Source: Bog-473 sp963821755
GTDB lineage: Bacteria; Actinomycetota; Acidimicrobiia; Acidimicrobiales; RAAP-2
DNA length: 64,000 nucleotides
Assembly: GCA_963821755.1 (NCBI GenBank)
Contig: CAWGEX010000003.1
Coordinates: 248,001-312,000 of the forward strand
Direction: 5' to 3'
Position numbers and translations under genes: made by a program
In this document: positions 7,518 through 17,537 of the stretch, piece by piece
Layout of the letters: every line of letters begins with the position of its first letter
How positions within the stretch are numbered: position 1 is the stretch's first letter
Notes under the pieces: generated by a model
The model's database searches: none
The model's input: the letters and a program-made list of their open reading frames with translations, nothing else
Told to the model about the DNA's origin: nothing

Positions 7518-9941
7518 ATGGAAGGCCGGCACGGTGGAGAGGTCTCAGGGGTCAACGCCACTATGGTCGCGCCGTGCAGCGGGGTGGTGCCGGATGTTCC
7601 AGGGGGCACGGACCGGCGGAGTCGGGAGGACCGTGAACAGTCGTACCGCCGGTTCGTGTGGGGATCCGCTGTCGGCATTGTCGTTTCGGGTGCGGCCTTC
7701 GCCTGGTTGGTGACGGCAGGCACCTTCCAATTCTTCCAATCGGTCCCTTTCTCGAACTTCTACGACGTCCAGGTGCGATCGTGGTTTCGCGGCACCTGGA
7801 GCGTGCCGGCCAATGTGCTCTCCATCGAGGGGATTCGCACCGGCGGGCGGACCGATATGTACTACGGGCCCGTACCGGCGCTGCTGCGCCTTCCCGTCCT
7901 CGTCTTCACCCACCGCTTCGATGGCCGGCTGACCGAGCCGTCGTTGTTGATCGCCTTCCTGCTGGCGCTGACGTTCGCCAGCCTTCTCAGCTGGAGGATC
8001 CGTGGCCTGGTGCGGGGTCCCGTCGCGGTCAGTCGGCTCGAGGCCGGATTGACGGCCGCGTTGCTGGTGGTCATCGGCCTCGGGTCCGTCTTCCTCTTCC
8101 TGGGCGCCACGGCCATGGTCTACGAGGAAGCGGAGATGTGGGGCGCCGCGTTCGCACTGGGCGCCTTCTACTCGTTGGTGGGTTTCTTGGACCGACCGAG
8201 CGCTGGTCGGCTCGTGTCCACGGGGGTTCTCACCACGCTGGCGCTGCTCACCAGGGCATCGGTGGGCCTTGGGCCCATCCTGGCCATCGGGTTGGCCACC
8301 GTGGTGTACCTGTTCGCCGCACTGGCGACCCGCGCTCCGCGGTGGCTGCGGCACACCGGGCAGTTGGCGCGGGCTCTCGGGGTCAGGGTGGCGCAACTGC
8401 CGGGAAGGTTCAGCGCCGGCTTGCTGGCGGCGATGGGCATCCCGCTGGCCATCTATGCGGCGATCAACCAGGTGAAATTCGACACTCCCTTCAGTCCACC
8501 GTTCAATCGCCAGGTCTACTCACTCGAGAACGCTCACCGCCAGGCCGTTTTGGCGTCGAACGGGGGGAGTCTGTACGGCCTCAAATATTTGCCGTCCGGC
8601 CTGTTGCAGTTCGTTCGACCCGACGCCCTCTCGGTCACCCGGCAGTTCCCATGGATCTTCTTCCCCGGCAAGGCCCTGGTGATCGGCCATCCCATCTACG
8701 ACTCCCGCGATTGGACCTCGAGTGTCCCGGCCAGCATGCCGGTGCTCTTTTTCCTCGCGTTGGTGGGCGTCGTGGTGGTGTTCCGGCCCGCTCGGTTCCG
8801 CCGGCCCGAGAACACTCTGCCGGCCGGATCGGCACCGGCCGCGATGACAGAGCCGTCGGCGGCCCCGGGGATAGGTGCGCTCCGACTTCCGGTCGTGGGG
8901 GCGGCGGCCGGAACGGTCGGCATCTTGATCTGGTCCTTCATCGCCGAGCGTTACCTGGCCGATGTCATGCCGCTCCTGTTGCTGGCCGGGCTCGCTGGTT
9001 GGCACTTCGTGTTGAGTCACCGGCCCCGAACCAACGGAACGCTTCGAAGCCACGGCATCGTCCGAACCGTGGGGGTGACGCTGCTGGCCGTGCTGGTCCT
9101 GTTCGAAGTGTGGACGACTTTCTCCCTCAGCCTCTTCTACCAGCGAGAGCTCGGCCCGGTCGTGACCATCACGCAACGCGCGGGCTTCGTGACCTTCCAG
9201 CAGCAGGTCGGCCGGTCGCTCCTTGGGAGCCCGACGTCGGCCGTCCAATTCGTCCCTGGCCTACCCGCCAGCGCACCGGCACTCAACGTGGCGGTCGTCG
9301 GGAACTGCGCCAGCGTGTACCAGTTCGACGGAAACTCCTGGCAACCAGTCGAACTCGGCGCCGCCGGTGGGGCCCGGCAGCTCGAGGTGACGTTCCCGCG
9401 CACCAGCCGGGGTCGACGGCAACCCCTTCTCGTGACCGGCGGTGCCACCCCTCAGGACGTGGTGGCGGTGACCTGGGAGGGCGGAGACCGCTACAGCTTC
9501 TCCTACCGGTTCGCCCAGCCGCTCTTCGGCCAGCCCGCCCAAGGTTGGTACACCGAGCCGGCGGTCGTGGTGGCACCCGGTCGCTCGCACCAGGTCCAAG
9601 TGGACCTCGACACCCGCATCCACCAGGTCTTCATCACCATGGACGGAGCGCTGGTCTTCTCGCTGCTGACTCCGGTGGCGCCCCCGACGGCCGTCCGGCT
9701 GGGCTCTGTGCCGCCTTCGATCACCACCACTCCGGTCTTCGCCGGCCGGATTCGCCCCCTCGCCGGTGCCGACGCCGATCTGCCACCAGCTCGAACGCGA
9801 CCGAGCCGACAACCTGGCGAACTCCCACGGTCGTCGGTGAAGACCGTGCCGCCAAGCCGGGCTCCGAACAGGTGCCAATCAGGTCAACGGCCCGAACACG
9901 CCGGTGTGTCAAGCAGGTCAACCCCGTCGTCATGCGGCTGA
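7518..9941 (+). CDS. Large GT-C-like polytopic membrane protein with C-terminal beta-rich domain
   Basis: About 807 residues. One helix near the N-terminus (GSAVGIVVSGAAFAWLVTAG) is followed by an external loop (SNFYDVQVRSWFRGTWSVP) and many hydrophobic helices, then a soluble region from about residue 600 (ALNVAVVGNCASVYQFDGN) that reads like a beta-sandwich sugar-binding or laminin-type domain. The architecture suits a lipid-linked sugar transferase, but no catalytic residues can be assigned. The start is a choice between ATG 7518 and 7563. After base 9780 the frame turns into an Arg/Pro/Ser-rich tail of poor coding quality, while the +1 frame reads CHQLERDRADNLAN and stops at 9840, so a late frameshift is possible. 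Confidence 0.7.
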   Translation: MEGRHGGEVSGVNATMVAPCSGVVPDVPGGTDRRSREDREQSYRRFVWGSAVGIVVSGAAFAWLVTAGTFQFFQSVPFSNFYDVQVRSWFRGTWSVPANVLSIEGIRTGGRTDMYYGPVPALLRLPVLVFTHRFDGRLTEPSLLIAFLLALTFASLLSWRIRGLVRGPVAVSRLEAGLTAALLVVIGLGSVFLFLGATAMVYEEAEMWGAAFALGAFYSLVGFLDRPSAGRLVSTGVLTTLALLTRASVGLGPILAIGLATVVYLFAALATRAPRWLRHTGQLARALGVRVAQLPGRFSAGLLAAMGIPLAIYAAINQVKFDTPFSPPFNRQVYSLENAHRQAVLASNGGSLYGLKYLPSGLLQFVRPDALSVTRQFPWIFFPGKALVIGHPIYDSRDWTSSVPASMPVLFFLALVGVVVVFRPARFRRPENTLPAGSAPAAMTEPSAAPGIGALRLPVVGAAAGTVGILIWSFIAERYLADVMPLLLLAGLAGWHFVLSHRPRTNGTLRSHGIVRTVGVTLLAVLVLFEVWTTFSLSLFYQRELGPVVTITQRAGFVTFQQQVGRSLLGSPTSAVQFVPGLPASAPALNVAVVGNCASVYQFDGNSWQPVELGAAGGARQLEVTFPRTSRGRRQPLLVTGGATPQDVVAVTWEGGDRYSFSYRFAQPLFGQPAQGWYTEPAVVVAPGRSHQVQVDLDTRIHQVFITMDGALVFSLLTPVAPPTAVRLGSVPPSITTTPVFAGRIRPLAGADADLPPARTRPSRQPGELPRSSVKTVPPSRAPNRCQSGQRPEHAGVSSRSTPSSCG

Positions 9942-9955
9942 GCCGCCGCCGCTCC

Positions 9956-11693
9956 TTAGCGAACTCTCGTCACGGAGAGTCCGCTACTACCCGTCAATGT
10001 GATCAGGACGGTCGGCCAGTGCTGCCGAGGAGGAATGGTGAACCCAGAGGAGAATCCTAGAGGGGAGACCAGCCCGGGAAGCCATCCGTCAACCTTGAGG
10101 CGATAGGCCACTCCCTCGGCCGTTCCAGGGGCCAGAAACTCGTCTCGAGATCGAGTCGGCACGACGATGGCCACTCGTCCGGGCTTCACCAAGTGTTCGA
10201 TCGCGAGCGCAGCGCGGGCGTCCCGGGCGGCCATTTGCGGCATGAAGTACGTGTCGCTGGGATTGGTCGCAGCCGGTTTAAGGCCGAGAAATCCGACGAC
10301 GGCCAGGACTGCCAGCACAACCAAGGACAAGACCACGCCCACCGGCGGGAGGTGCCCCACCCGTGGCTGGCGGCCGGCACAATCGGCGGGCGTTCATCCC
10401 CACCGTACCGATGCCAGACCCACAGACCGATGCTGACGGCCGCCCATACCACGACCGACCATATGAGGATGCTGACGACCCACAAAGAGTTGATCAGGTA
10501 GGAGAGGTTGAGGAGATTGTCGGCGGGAAACACGGCAAAGGACGCCATCTCACCGACCGCTGCGGCGAGAGCGATGGCGCCGAGCGCACCCAACCTTCGC
10601 CGGCCGGCTGCCAGCGCCACTACGGTAATGCACAACAAAAGACCAATGATCAATCCCCCGAACCAGGGGGCGTGCGCGTACTCCAAGCCGAGCAAGGGGA
10701 AGAACGCCGTCGGGAGATGGGTAAGCCAGAGCGGGTGCAGCGATCCGGCCGCGCCCAGCAGTCGCAGTCCGAAACCGAATCCCACGATCGCCTCGCCTCC
10801 GTTCGGTCCCGCCAGGGCAGACAAGTTGCCCGGACCGTTTCCCCCCGCCTCTTGGACAAGTGGCGCCAGCCAACACACAAGGCCGACACCGACCCCGGTG
10901 ATCAGCCATCCCAGTCGCTGCAGTCGCACCGTCTGGAGCCCGAAGATGAGGGCCGTCAGAGTCAGCACCACCGATGGAATGACAAAGGTCAAGTGGCTTT
11001 GAGCCGCCACCGACGCCACGAACACGAGCACCGGCCACCAACGCACTCGGCCCAACGCCACCACCCATGCCAGCACCACGGCCGCCACGAAGAAAGGCAC
11101 GGGGAAGTACGCGTTCCACGCCAGGTTCTCGAAGACGGTGGGCGAAAGCCACAGAAGGTCCAGCGTCGTGAAACGCCACCACCGTACCAGCCACCCACAG
11201 CCCGGCTGACCAAGGTGCCTCGATGGCGAGCGATAACACCGCGCCGCAGAGGAGGGTTGCACCCCAAAAGAGCCCTCGGGACGGATCGAGGTGGACGGGT
11301 ACCGCGAGCAGGTAGAACATGAGGGGGCCCGGATCGAACAACACATGTCCGTTGCCCGCCACCGGTGGTCATACCGACCAGTGGCGGGTGCAATGACAAG
11401 GACTGGTACGCGCGCGCCGCGATGTCTGCGTTGTCGCAGTCGGGCCGCCACCCTCTTGCCAGCTCGGAAACCATGGGGACCAAGAGGGCGATCCAGACGA
11501 GCCCGTGGCTGGCCCAACGCACGATGTGGGGGACATCGGGCCATGAGGTTGACCGCTGTCGTCGGCGATCACGGCGAGTCAGTGCCGGAGCAACGGGCGG
11601 AGCGGGCAGTGCGGTCGCAGCAGACGGAGAGGGTGCGACGGACGGCATCCGCTTCATGGCGAGCCGCCCTATCGGCATGGCGCGGCGCACCAC
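9956..11693 (-). pseudogene. GT-C-like membrane protein split by three frameshifts
   Basis: One continuous membrane protein of about 578 residues can be read only by changing frame three times. The segments are 11693 to about 11366 (ends SLHPPLVGMTT), about 11366 to 11173 (HVLFDPGPLMFYLLAVPVHL), 11171 to about 10362 (WLSPTVFENLAWNAYFPVPF and many helices), and 10360 to 9956 (VGHLPPVGVVLSLVVLAVLA). The inferred events are +1 in a GG near 11364, +1 in an A run at 11171-11173, and -1 in a G run near 10360. Each piece keeps good coding quality, so the breaks are recent or are sequence errors. Likely role: polyprenol-linked glycosyl transfer or a related membrane step, unproven. Confidence 0.7.
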
Positions 11694-11905
11694 CTTCGGT
11701 GAGTGGGCGTCCCGATGCGGCCGAACGGGAGCTCCGCGATCATGCGCTCAGTGTTGTTGATCACGTGATAACCATCTCGTTCAGCGACTCCCTACTCGTC
11801 GATCCTTCTGTGAGGGCGGTGCTGGCGAGGGCGGTGCCGACCCCTCCGAGGTTGGCTTCCGGCGGCCGGGTCTCGGGCCCGCTGGTCGATGGGTGACACT
11901 CCACC

Positions 11906-13372
11906 TCACACGGCTTTGTCGCTGATGGCGGCTTCGGGCCGATCGTTATGTGGCCGGTGTCCGCGAAGCCGCTCGGCGAGCAGTACCAGTGGCGGGGCCG
12001 CCAGGACGACGAGACACACTTCGAACGGCGCTCGGAAGCGGACTGTCCCGTATGCGAGGGCGCTCACAATCGTTGTGACGCCGGCCGGCACGAAGAGATA
12101 CCACTGGTCGATTCGGCGACGGCGATACATGACAATGCCGGACACGGCCAACGGAAGCATTGCGTAGTAGACCCCGAGACCCCATAGCGCGTCCGGTCTG
12201 GGTCGACCTTCATTGACGTCCACGCTTGCCATCTGATTTGGCTGATAGAAATCCCACAATCGACCGATGCGGGCCAGGACCACTTCCGGGAGGCGATCGG
12301 CATGGTGGGTCGCGTACTCGAACGCGACGTGCTGATCGAGTGCCGACTGCACTGACTCATCACTGCCCGAGATGGCCGTCGCACAAGCGAGATTCCAGCT
12401 TCCGAGACCCGGGCCACTGTAGGTCTGTGCGCAGTTCGCACCGGAGAGGGCCAACCCCTCACCACTCGAGAGATACGTGGGGTCCTTGAAGGTGGCGAGA
12501 TTTCGGCCCACCCAGGGGGCGATCACGACGGTCGTCGCAACCAACCCCACCGCAAGGAGACCGAGTCGCTTTCGCAGAGGCAGCTGGGGCACCAGCAACA
12601 CGCCAGGCACCAGCAGGGCCGGAACAAACAGAATGAGTTCGGCTCTGACCAGTGTTTGCGCGCCACACGCGGCACCCACCAACGCGGCGCTCACGAAGGT
12701 CGGCTTCCGCAAGAGACGTATCAGGGCCAGGAGAATCAGGGCCATGAAGAGCATCGACGGTGTTTCCGACATCAAGATGCCGCTGGGGATCCAGAAATTG
12801 GGTGCCAAGGCCGCCAATGCCGCCGCCACCAATCCAACGCGAGGACCGGCGACGGCCTTCCCGAGGAGACCAACACAGAGGACCACTCCTGCTCCCAAGA
12901 CGGCCATGGTGAGGAGCTGTCCGGTCCCCGTTTCATGGGGGACGACGAAGCCGACCGCTCCGAGGAGGAACGTCGTCAAGGGCGGGTGAGATGCAGTGGG
13001 TGCGGTGTGGAAAGGGACACGGAAGAACTGATGCGACGACAGTTCGCTCGAGGTGACGCCGTACCAAAAGGCGTCGTAGAACTTGCCGGTCTGGTGGCGC
13101 GTCACGATGAGCACGTACCCGACGCGGAACCCCAAACCGAAGAGAACCACGCCTGCGAGCGCCCCGGCAAACCGTCGTGGCGGCATGGACCGTCCGATCG
13201 TGGGGTACGTCGCAACGACGTCAGAATCAGCCTCGGAGGCGACGGCCGATCCCGGCTCCGCGGTGATTGCGGTCATCGCCACGTGCCTACCCGTGATGAG
13301 CAACTCACCGTCCGCGTCCGACACAGTCTGATTGCTCCCCTCGAGATCGTCCTTGACCGGGATCCTTCGCAT
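11906..13372 (-). CDS. GT39/ArnT-like membrane glycosyltransferase
   Basis: Polytopic protein of 488 residues resembling dolichyl-phosphate-mannose or ArnT-type glycosyltransferases, which use lipid-phosphate sugars outside the membrane. After a first helix (ALAGVVLFGLGFRVGYVLI) comes an acidic external loop GKFYDAFWYGVTSSEL and the typical SHPPLTTFLLGAVG, then ALAPNFWIPSGILMSETPSM, several helices and an external soluble segment (NCAQTYSGPGLGSWNLAC with paired cysteines). ATG 13372 is taken as start; the frame extends upstream, and ATG 13276 also fits. It points away from the sugar-nucleotide genes that follow. Confidence 0.82.
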   Translation of the reverse strand: MRRIPVKDDLEGSNQTVSDADGELLITGRHVAMTAITAEPGSAVASEADSDVVATYPTIGRSMPPRRFAGALAGVVLFGLGFRVGYVLIVTRHQTGKFYDAFWYGVTSSELSSHQFFRVPFHTAPTASHPPLTTFLLGAVGFVVPHETGTGQLLTMAVLGAGVVLCVGLLGKAVAGPRVGLVAAALAALAPNFWIPSGILMSETPSMLFMALILLALIRLLRKPTFVSAALVGAACGAQTLVRAELILFVPALLVPGVLLVPQLPLRKRLGLLAVGLVATTVVIAPWVGRNLATFKDPTYLSSGEGLALSGANCAQTYSGPGLGSWNLACATAISGSDESVQSALDQHVAFEYATHHADRLPEVVLARIGRLWDFYQPNQMASVDVNEGRPRPDALWGLGVYYAMLPLAVSGIVMYRRRRIDQWYLFVPAGVTTIVSALAYGTVRFRAPFEVCLVVLAAPPLVLLAERLRGHRPHNDRPEAAISDKAV

Positions 13373-13785
13373 GTTAGGGGCATGGGGTCGGGAATTGCGG
13401 AACCCGTCACTCCCACACTCCTTGTTCGAACGAGGGTCAATCCCGACGCCTGCGCTCCGGGTCACGCATGATCTCCCGCTTCGAATGCGTTGAGGGCGTG
13501 CGGCGAAACGTGGGGCAGAGATTGGCGCGTGGGAGTCCACGACGAAAGGTGTGATCGGCCCCGCCGGCTCCGGGTGCTCTGGGATTCCGGGTTATAGAAC
13601 CGATGGGTAGCCAGCTGGTGCCGGTCCAGTGCCCCGCTCAGCCGCAAGTCATCGGTATACTGCCCAGCTGTGCCGGACTGTCGCAACGGGCCTCGTGCTC
13701 GGGAAGTCCGGGCCATCGGCTCACGGCCATTCGCTCGGCTCGCCAGCTGGGCTGAACCAATGGCCATACGGCCGGAGGATCCCGC
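13373..13785. other. 413-bp divergent intergenic region
   Basis: No convincing gene lies between the leftward GT-C gene and the rightward cytidylyltransferase gene. A good -10 box TATACT occurs at 13656-13661 on the plus strand without a clear -35; it would give a leader of about 118 nt to the ATG at 13786. Nothing else stands out. Confidence 0.45.
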
Positions 13786-14575
13786 ATGCAGACCGTGATC
13801 CTCTGCGGTGGCGCCGGGACACGCGCCTACCCGCACACGCTTGAGTTGCCGAAGCCGCTGATGCAGGTCGGCGACCGGCCCGATCCTGCTGCACCTGATG
13901 CAGATCTATGCCCGTCAGGGTTTCGACCGGTTCGTTCTCTCGGCCGGCTACCGCGCCGACCTGGTGGCGAATTTCGCCGCTGATCTGGAGACGGGATGGC
14001 AGGTGGAGGTCATCGATACCGGGGAGCGCACGGGGACCGCCGGTCGTATCATCGGGTGCGCCCCGGTGCTGGGCCAGACGTTTCTCGCCACCTACGGCGA
14101 CGGTCTCGGGTCCATCAACCTGAAGGCCCTCCTCGAATTTCATTCCTCGCACCCGGGCGCCATGACGGTGACCGCCGTTCCGCTGCCATCGCCGTACGGC
14201 ACGCTGGAGTGGGACGAGGCTGGTCGAGTCCGACGATTCGTGGAGAAGCCGAGGCTCACCGATCACTGGATCAATGCCGGGTTCTTCGTGATCGATGATC
14301 GGGCGTTCGATCATTGGGAGGGCGATGATCTGGAACGGGAGGTCCTTCCGGCTCTGGCCGCCGCCGGGGAGTTGTTTGTCTACCAGCACCATGGGTTCTG
14401 GCGTTCGATGGACACCTACAAGGACGCGCTGGAGTTGAGTGCCCTCTGTCTGAAAGGAGATGGACCGTGGACGAATTTGTCGGAACCCGAGTCCTCATCA
14501 CAGGAGCCACCGGGTTCATCGGATCGCATCTCACCCGGCGCCTTGTCGAGAATGGAGCGCAAGTCCATGCGTTGA
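13786..14575 (+). CDS. Glucose-1-phosphate cytidylyltransferase-like nucleotidyltransferase, frameshifted
   Basis: Activates a sugar-1-phosphate as a nucleotide sugar for surface glycan synthesis. Motifs fit the RfbF type: VILCGGAGTRAYPHTLELPK at the N-terminus, IDTGERTGTAGRI, FLATYGDGLGSINLK, DHWINAGFFVID and FWRSMDTYKDALEL. The reading frame breaks in the CCC at 13879-13881; removing one C restores GDRPILLHLMQIYARQGF exactly as the family requires. The family normally ends just after the GPW seen near 14463, so the last 35 or so codons overrunning the next gene may be untranslated or a tail. A GGAGG site precedes the ATG. It is coupled to the downstream SDR gene by a 109-bp overlap. Confidence 0.78.
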
Positions 14576-15450
14576 CGAGCACGGTCTCGTCCGTCTACCC
14601 GGTCCGGCTGGTCGACCTGCGCGATCGGATCACCCTGCACGGAGGAAACCTCAACGACAGCGGGGCCATGGCATCGCTGGTCGAGCACGCCCACCCGAAG
14701 CTCGTGTTCCACCTTGGGGCCTATACCCACGTCGGCAAGTCCTGGGATCGGGTGGACGAGTGCATCCAGACCAACATTCACGGCAGTGTGAACTTGCTCC
14801 AGGCCTTGGCCCGATCGGACTACGAGCGGTTTGTCTACACGAGCACCAGCGAGGTGTACGGCGACATTGCGGTGCCGTTCCGGGAGGATGCAGCGGTCAA
14901 CCCGAACTCTCCGTACTCGGTCAGCAAGTACGCCGGCGAGAGATTCTGTCGCATGCTCCACCAGGGGAGATCGTGGCCGATCGTCTCCGTGCGTCCCTTC
15001 AACGGGTACGGACCGGCCCAGAGTCCAGACCGGATCATCCCCGAAATCATCGTCAAGGCCCTGCGCAAGGAACGCCTGGCCATGACGCAAGGGCGCCAGA
15101 CCCGGGAATTCAACTACGTGGAAGACCTGGTCGACGGTTTCCTCCGGGCGGCCACGGTTCCGGGCATTGAAGGGGAAGTCTTCAACATCGGGGGCGGCGA
15201 GGAGGTCTCCATGCGCGACCTGGCCCAGACGATCCTCGGGCTCATGGGAAATCCCATCGAGGCCGAATTCGGTGCCCTTCCCGATCGCCCTACCGAGATC
15301 TGGTCGATGAGCAGCGACGTCACCAAGGCCCGAGACCGACTCGGCCTGCCGCCTTTCCGGCCCTTGCGGGAGGGATTGGAGGAAACCATCAGCTGGTATC
15401 GCCAGGAGTTGGGACAATTGGGACAGGCGCGGTCGGTGTTTTCCGATTGA
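14467..15450 (+). CDS. NAD-dependent sugar epimerase/dehydratase (extended SDR)
   Basis: Nucleotide-sugar-modifying enzyme of 327 residues. The Rossmann glycine motif is in RVLITGATGFIGSHL, the substrate serine/threonine region in VYTSTSEVYGD, and the catalytic YxxxK in YSVSKYAGE. RPFNGYGPAQSPDRIIPEII and REFNYVEDLVDGF are typical of GDP- or CDP-sugar dehydratases and epimerases. GTG 14467 follows AAAGGAG. It probably acts on the product of the overlapping nucleotidyltransferase; CDP-hexose is the best guess, but the exact reaction cannot be set from sequence. Confidence 0.9.
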   Translation: MDEFVGTRVLITGATGFIGSHLTRRLVENGAQVHALTSTVSSVYPVRLVDLRDRITLHGGNLNDSGAMASLVEHAHPKLVFHLGAYTHVGKSWDRVDECIQTNIHGSVNLLQALARSDYERFVYTSTSEVYGDIAVPFREDAAVNPNSPYSVSKYAGERFCRMLHQGRSWPIVSVRPFNGYGPAQSPDRIIPEIIVKALRKERLAMTQGRQTREFNYVEDLVDGFLRAATVPGIEGEVFNIGGGEEVSMRDLAQTILGLMGNPIEAEFGALPDRPTEIWSMSSDVTKARDRLGLPPFRPLREGLEETISWYRQELGQLGQARSVFSD

Positions 15451-15469
15451 GGGCGGTTATGACCTAGTC

Positions 15470-17537
15470 ATGGGTGCTCTGGGGGTTGGGACGAGCGAGA
15501 CCGAAGGCAGCACTGACACTGCGAGGGAGCCCCGGGAACCTCGGCGCGGCGACGATCGGCGGCACGGTGACTCAGCCCGGGCCGCGGTGCGCACCCGCCC
15601 GCTCCGCCGCACGGCCGTCGTGTTGGGGGGTGCCTTCGCTTTCTACCTGGTGGTGGCGATCGCGCTGTGGTGGCACGCCTGGTCGGGCCACCCGACAACG
15701 GCAACCACCTGCGGGTGTGGCGACTCCGCGCTGTTCTTGTGGTTCCTCGAGTGGCCGGCCTACGCGTTGGCCCATGGCCACAACCCCTTCTTCTCCACGG
15801 CTCTGTTCCATCCCGGTGGCATCAATCTGCTGGCCAACACCAGCGTGCTGGCCATCGGCATCCCCTTGGCCCCCGTCACCTGGCTCTTCGGGCCGGTCGC
15901 CACCTTGAACGTGGCCTCGACGCTGGGCCCGGCCCTCTCGGCCCTGGCCATGTTCTGGCTGCTGCGGCGCTGGGTGCGCTGGACCCCGGCGGCCCTGGTG
16001 GGCGGCCTGGTCTTCGGTTTCTCGCCCTTCGTCGTGGTCAACCTGGCCGGCGCCCACTTGATGACCGGGGTGCTGGTCCTCTTGCCGCTGATGGTGGCGT
16101 GCCTCGACGAGCTGTTGGTACGACAGCGCCGATCAGCCGCGAAGGTCGGCGCGGTGCTGGGCCTGTTGTTGAGTGCGCAATTCTTCCTGGGCACCGAGGT
16201 CCTGACCATCGTGGTGCTCTTCATCGCCGCCGGCCTGGTGCTGCTCGTGGCCTACGCCGCGCTGGGTCACCGCGACGAGCTGGCGGCGCTGGCACCCCAC
16301 GCCGGGCGGGGTCTGGCGGCCGCGGCTGCGGTGGCGCTGGTGCTCTTGGCCTACCCGGTCTGGTTCGCGCTCGATGGTCCGGCTCACCTGACGGGCCTGG
16401 TGTGGCCCACGATCCCACCCGGGAGTGGAGGGATCACACTCGGGAACCTCTGGCACCCCGGCTACATGACCGCCTTGCGCAATGAGATGCAGGTCACAGG
16501 TGGATACGAGGGCCCAGCACTGCTCCAGGCCGAGTACCTCGGCCTCGGGATGATCATCGTCCTCGTGGCCGGCGTCGTCGCCTGGCGCCGCGATCGCCGG
16601 CTGTGGCTCTTCGGTGCCCTTGGCATCGTTGCCGTCATGGCTTCGCTCGGCACTCAGAGCTATTGGACGCCGTGGCGCCTGTTCACCCGTGTCCCGTTGG
16701 TCCAGAACGTCATCACGGGACGAATTGCCATCATCACCTCACTGTGCGCGGCCATCATGCTGGCCGTCATCGTCGATCGGACCTACAGCCAGGTGGCGTT
16801 CTGGGCCAGAGGTCTCGCGGTGAAGAGCGCGCCCCATCACCGGCCGGCCCCCAGGGGCGTGCTGGTTGGCGTGCTCGCAGCAGGGGGCGCCCTCTTCGTG
16901 GCCGCCGTCGCCGTGGTGCCGGTCGGTTCGGCGCTGGCCAGCAACGCCCCTCTCACCACTCGGGCGGTGGCGCTCCCAGCGTGGTTCTCCGAGGTCGCCC
17001 CCCACCTCCCACCCGGCCAGGTGGTCCTGACCTATCCGGCGCCCTTCGCACTGCAGCAGTCTGCGGAGGCGTGGCAGGCGGTCGACTCCCTTCGATTTTG
17101 CCATGGTCGGTGGTTCCGGGCCGGGAAGCATTCTCCGGCGCGCCGGCCACGAACGAGCGGGTCAGGCCGTCATCGGTGCCGCCTCGTTTTCGCTGGAGGG
17201 GCCACCCATGCCGACGGCCGCCAACATCGACGCCATACGTCAGGCGCTCGTCGGTTGGGGAGTGACACGCCTGGTGGTACCCAACCCCTCGTCGCTGCCT
17301 CGATACGAGCAGGGGACGAATCCATCGTCAGCCCTCGGTCTCTTCACGGTGGCCCTCGGCCGAAATCCGATGTACCAGTCCGATGGGTGGGTCTGGAGCG
17401 ACGTGTCCGCCCTCGGGCCCCGGCTCGCCATTGCGACGCCCGCCTTTGTCGGCTGCACCACGCCGCAGCTGTTGTTCAGCCCGTCGCATCAGGCGGTGCC
17501 CGACTGCGTGCTGGCCGCTTCCCACCGGTCCTCGTGA
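15470..17537 (+). CDS. Tandem GT-C-like membrane protein, copy A (one frameshift)
   Basis: First of three paralogues, about 688 residues when corrected. After a first helix comes the external motif CGCGDSALFLWFLEWPAYAL and HNPFFSTALFHPGGINLLAN, with an Asp in the first loop as in GT-C transferases, then about ten helices and a C-terminal external part (HLPPGQVVLTYPAP). The frame breaks in the T run 17096-17099; dropping one T restores SLRFAMVGGSGPGSIL, matching copies B and C. The corrected frame stops at 17535-17537. Function is unknown beyond likely membrane glycan work. Without the correction this gene appears fused into copy B. Confidence 0.75.

Noticed and set aside
7658..10060. 800-codon frame overlapping the membrane protein gene in another plus-strand frame
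   Set aside because: Arg/Gly/Pro-rich with no hydrophobic pattern; shadow of the gene at 7518.
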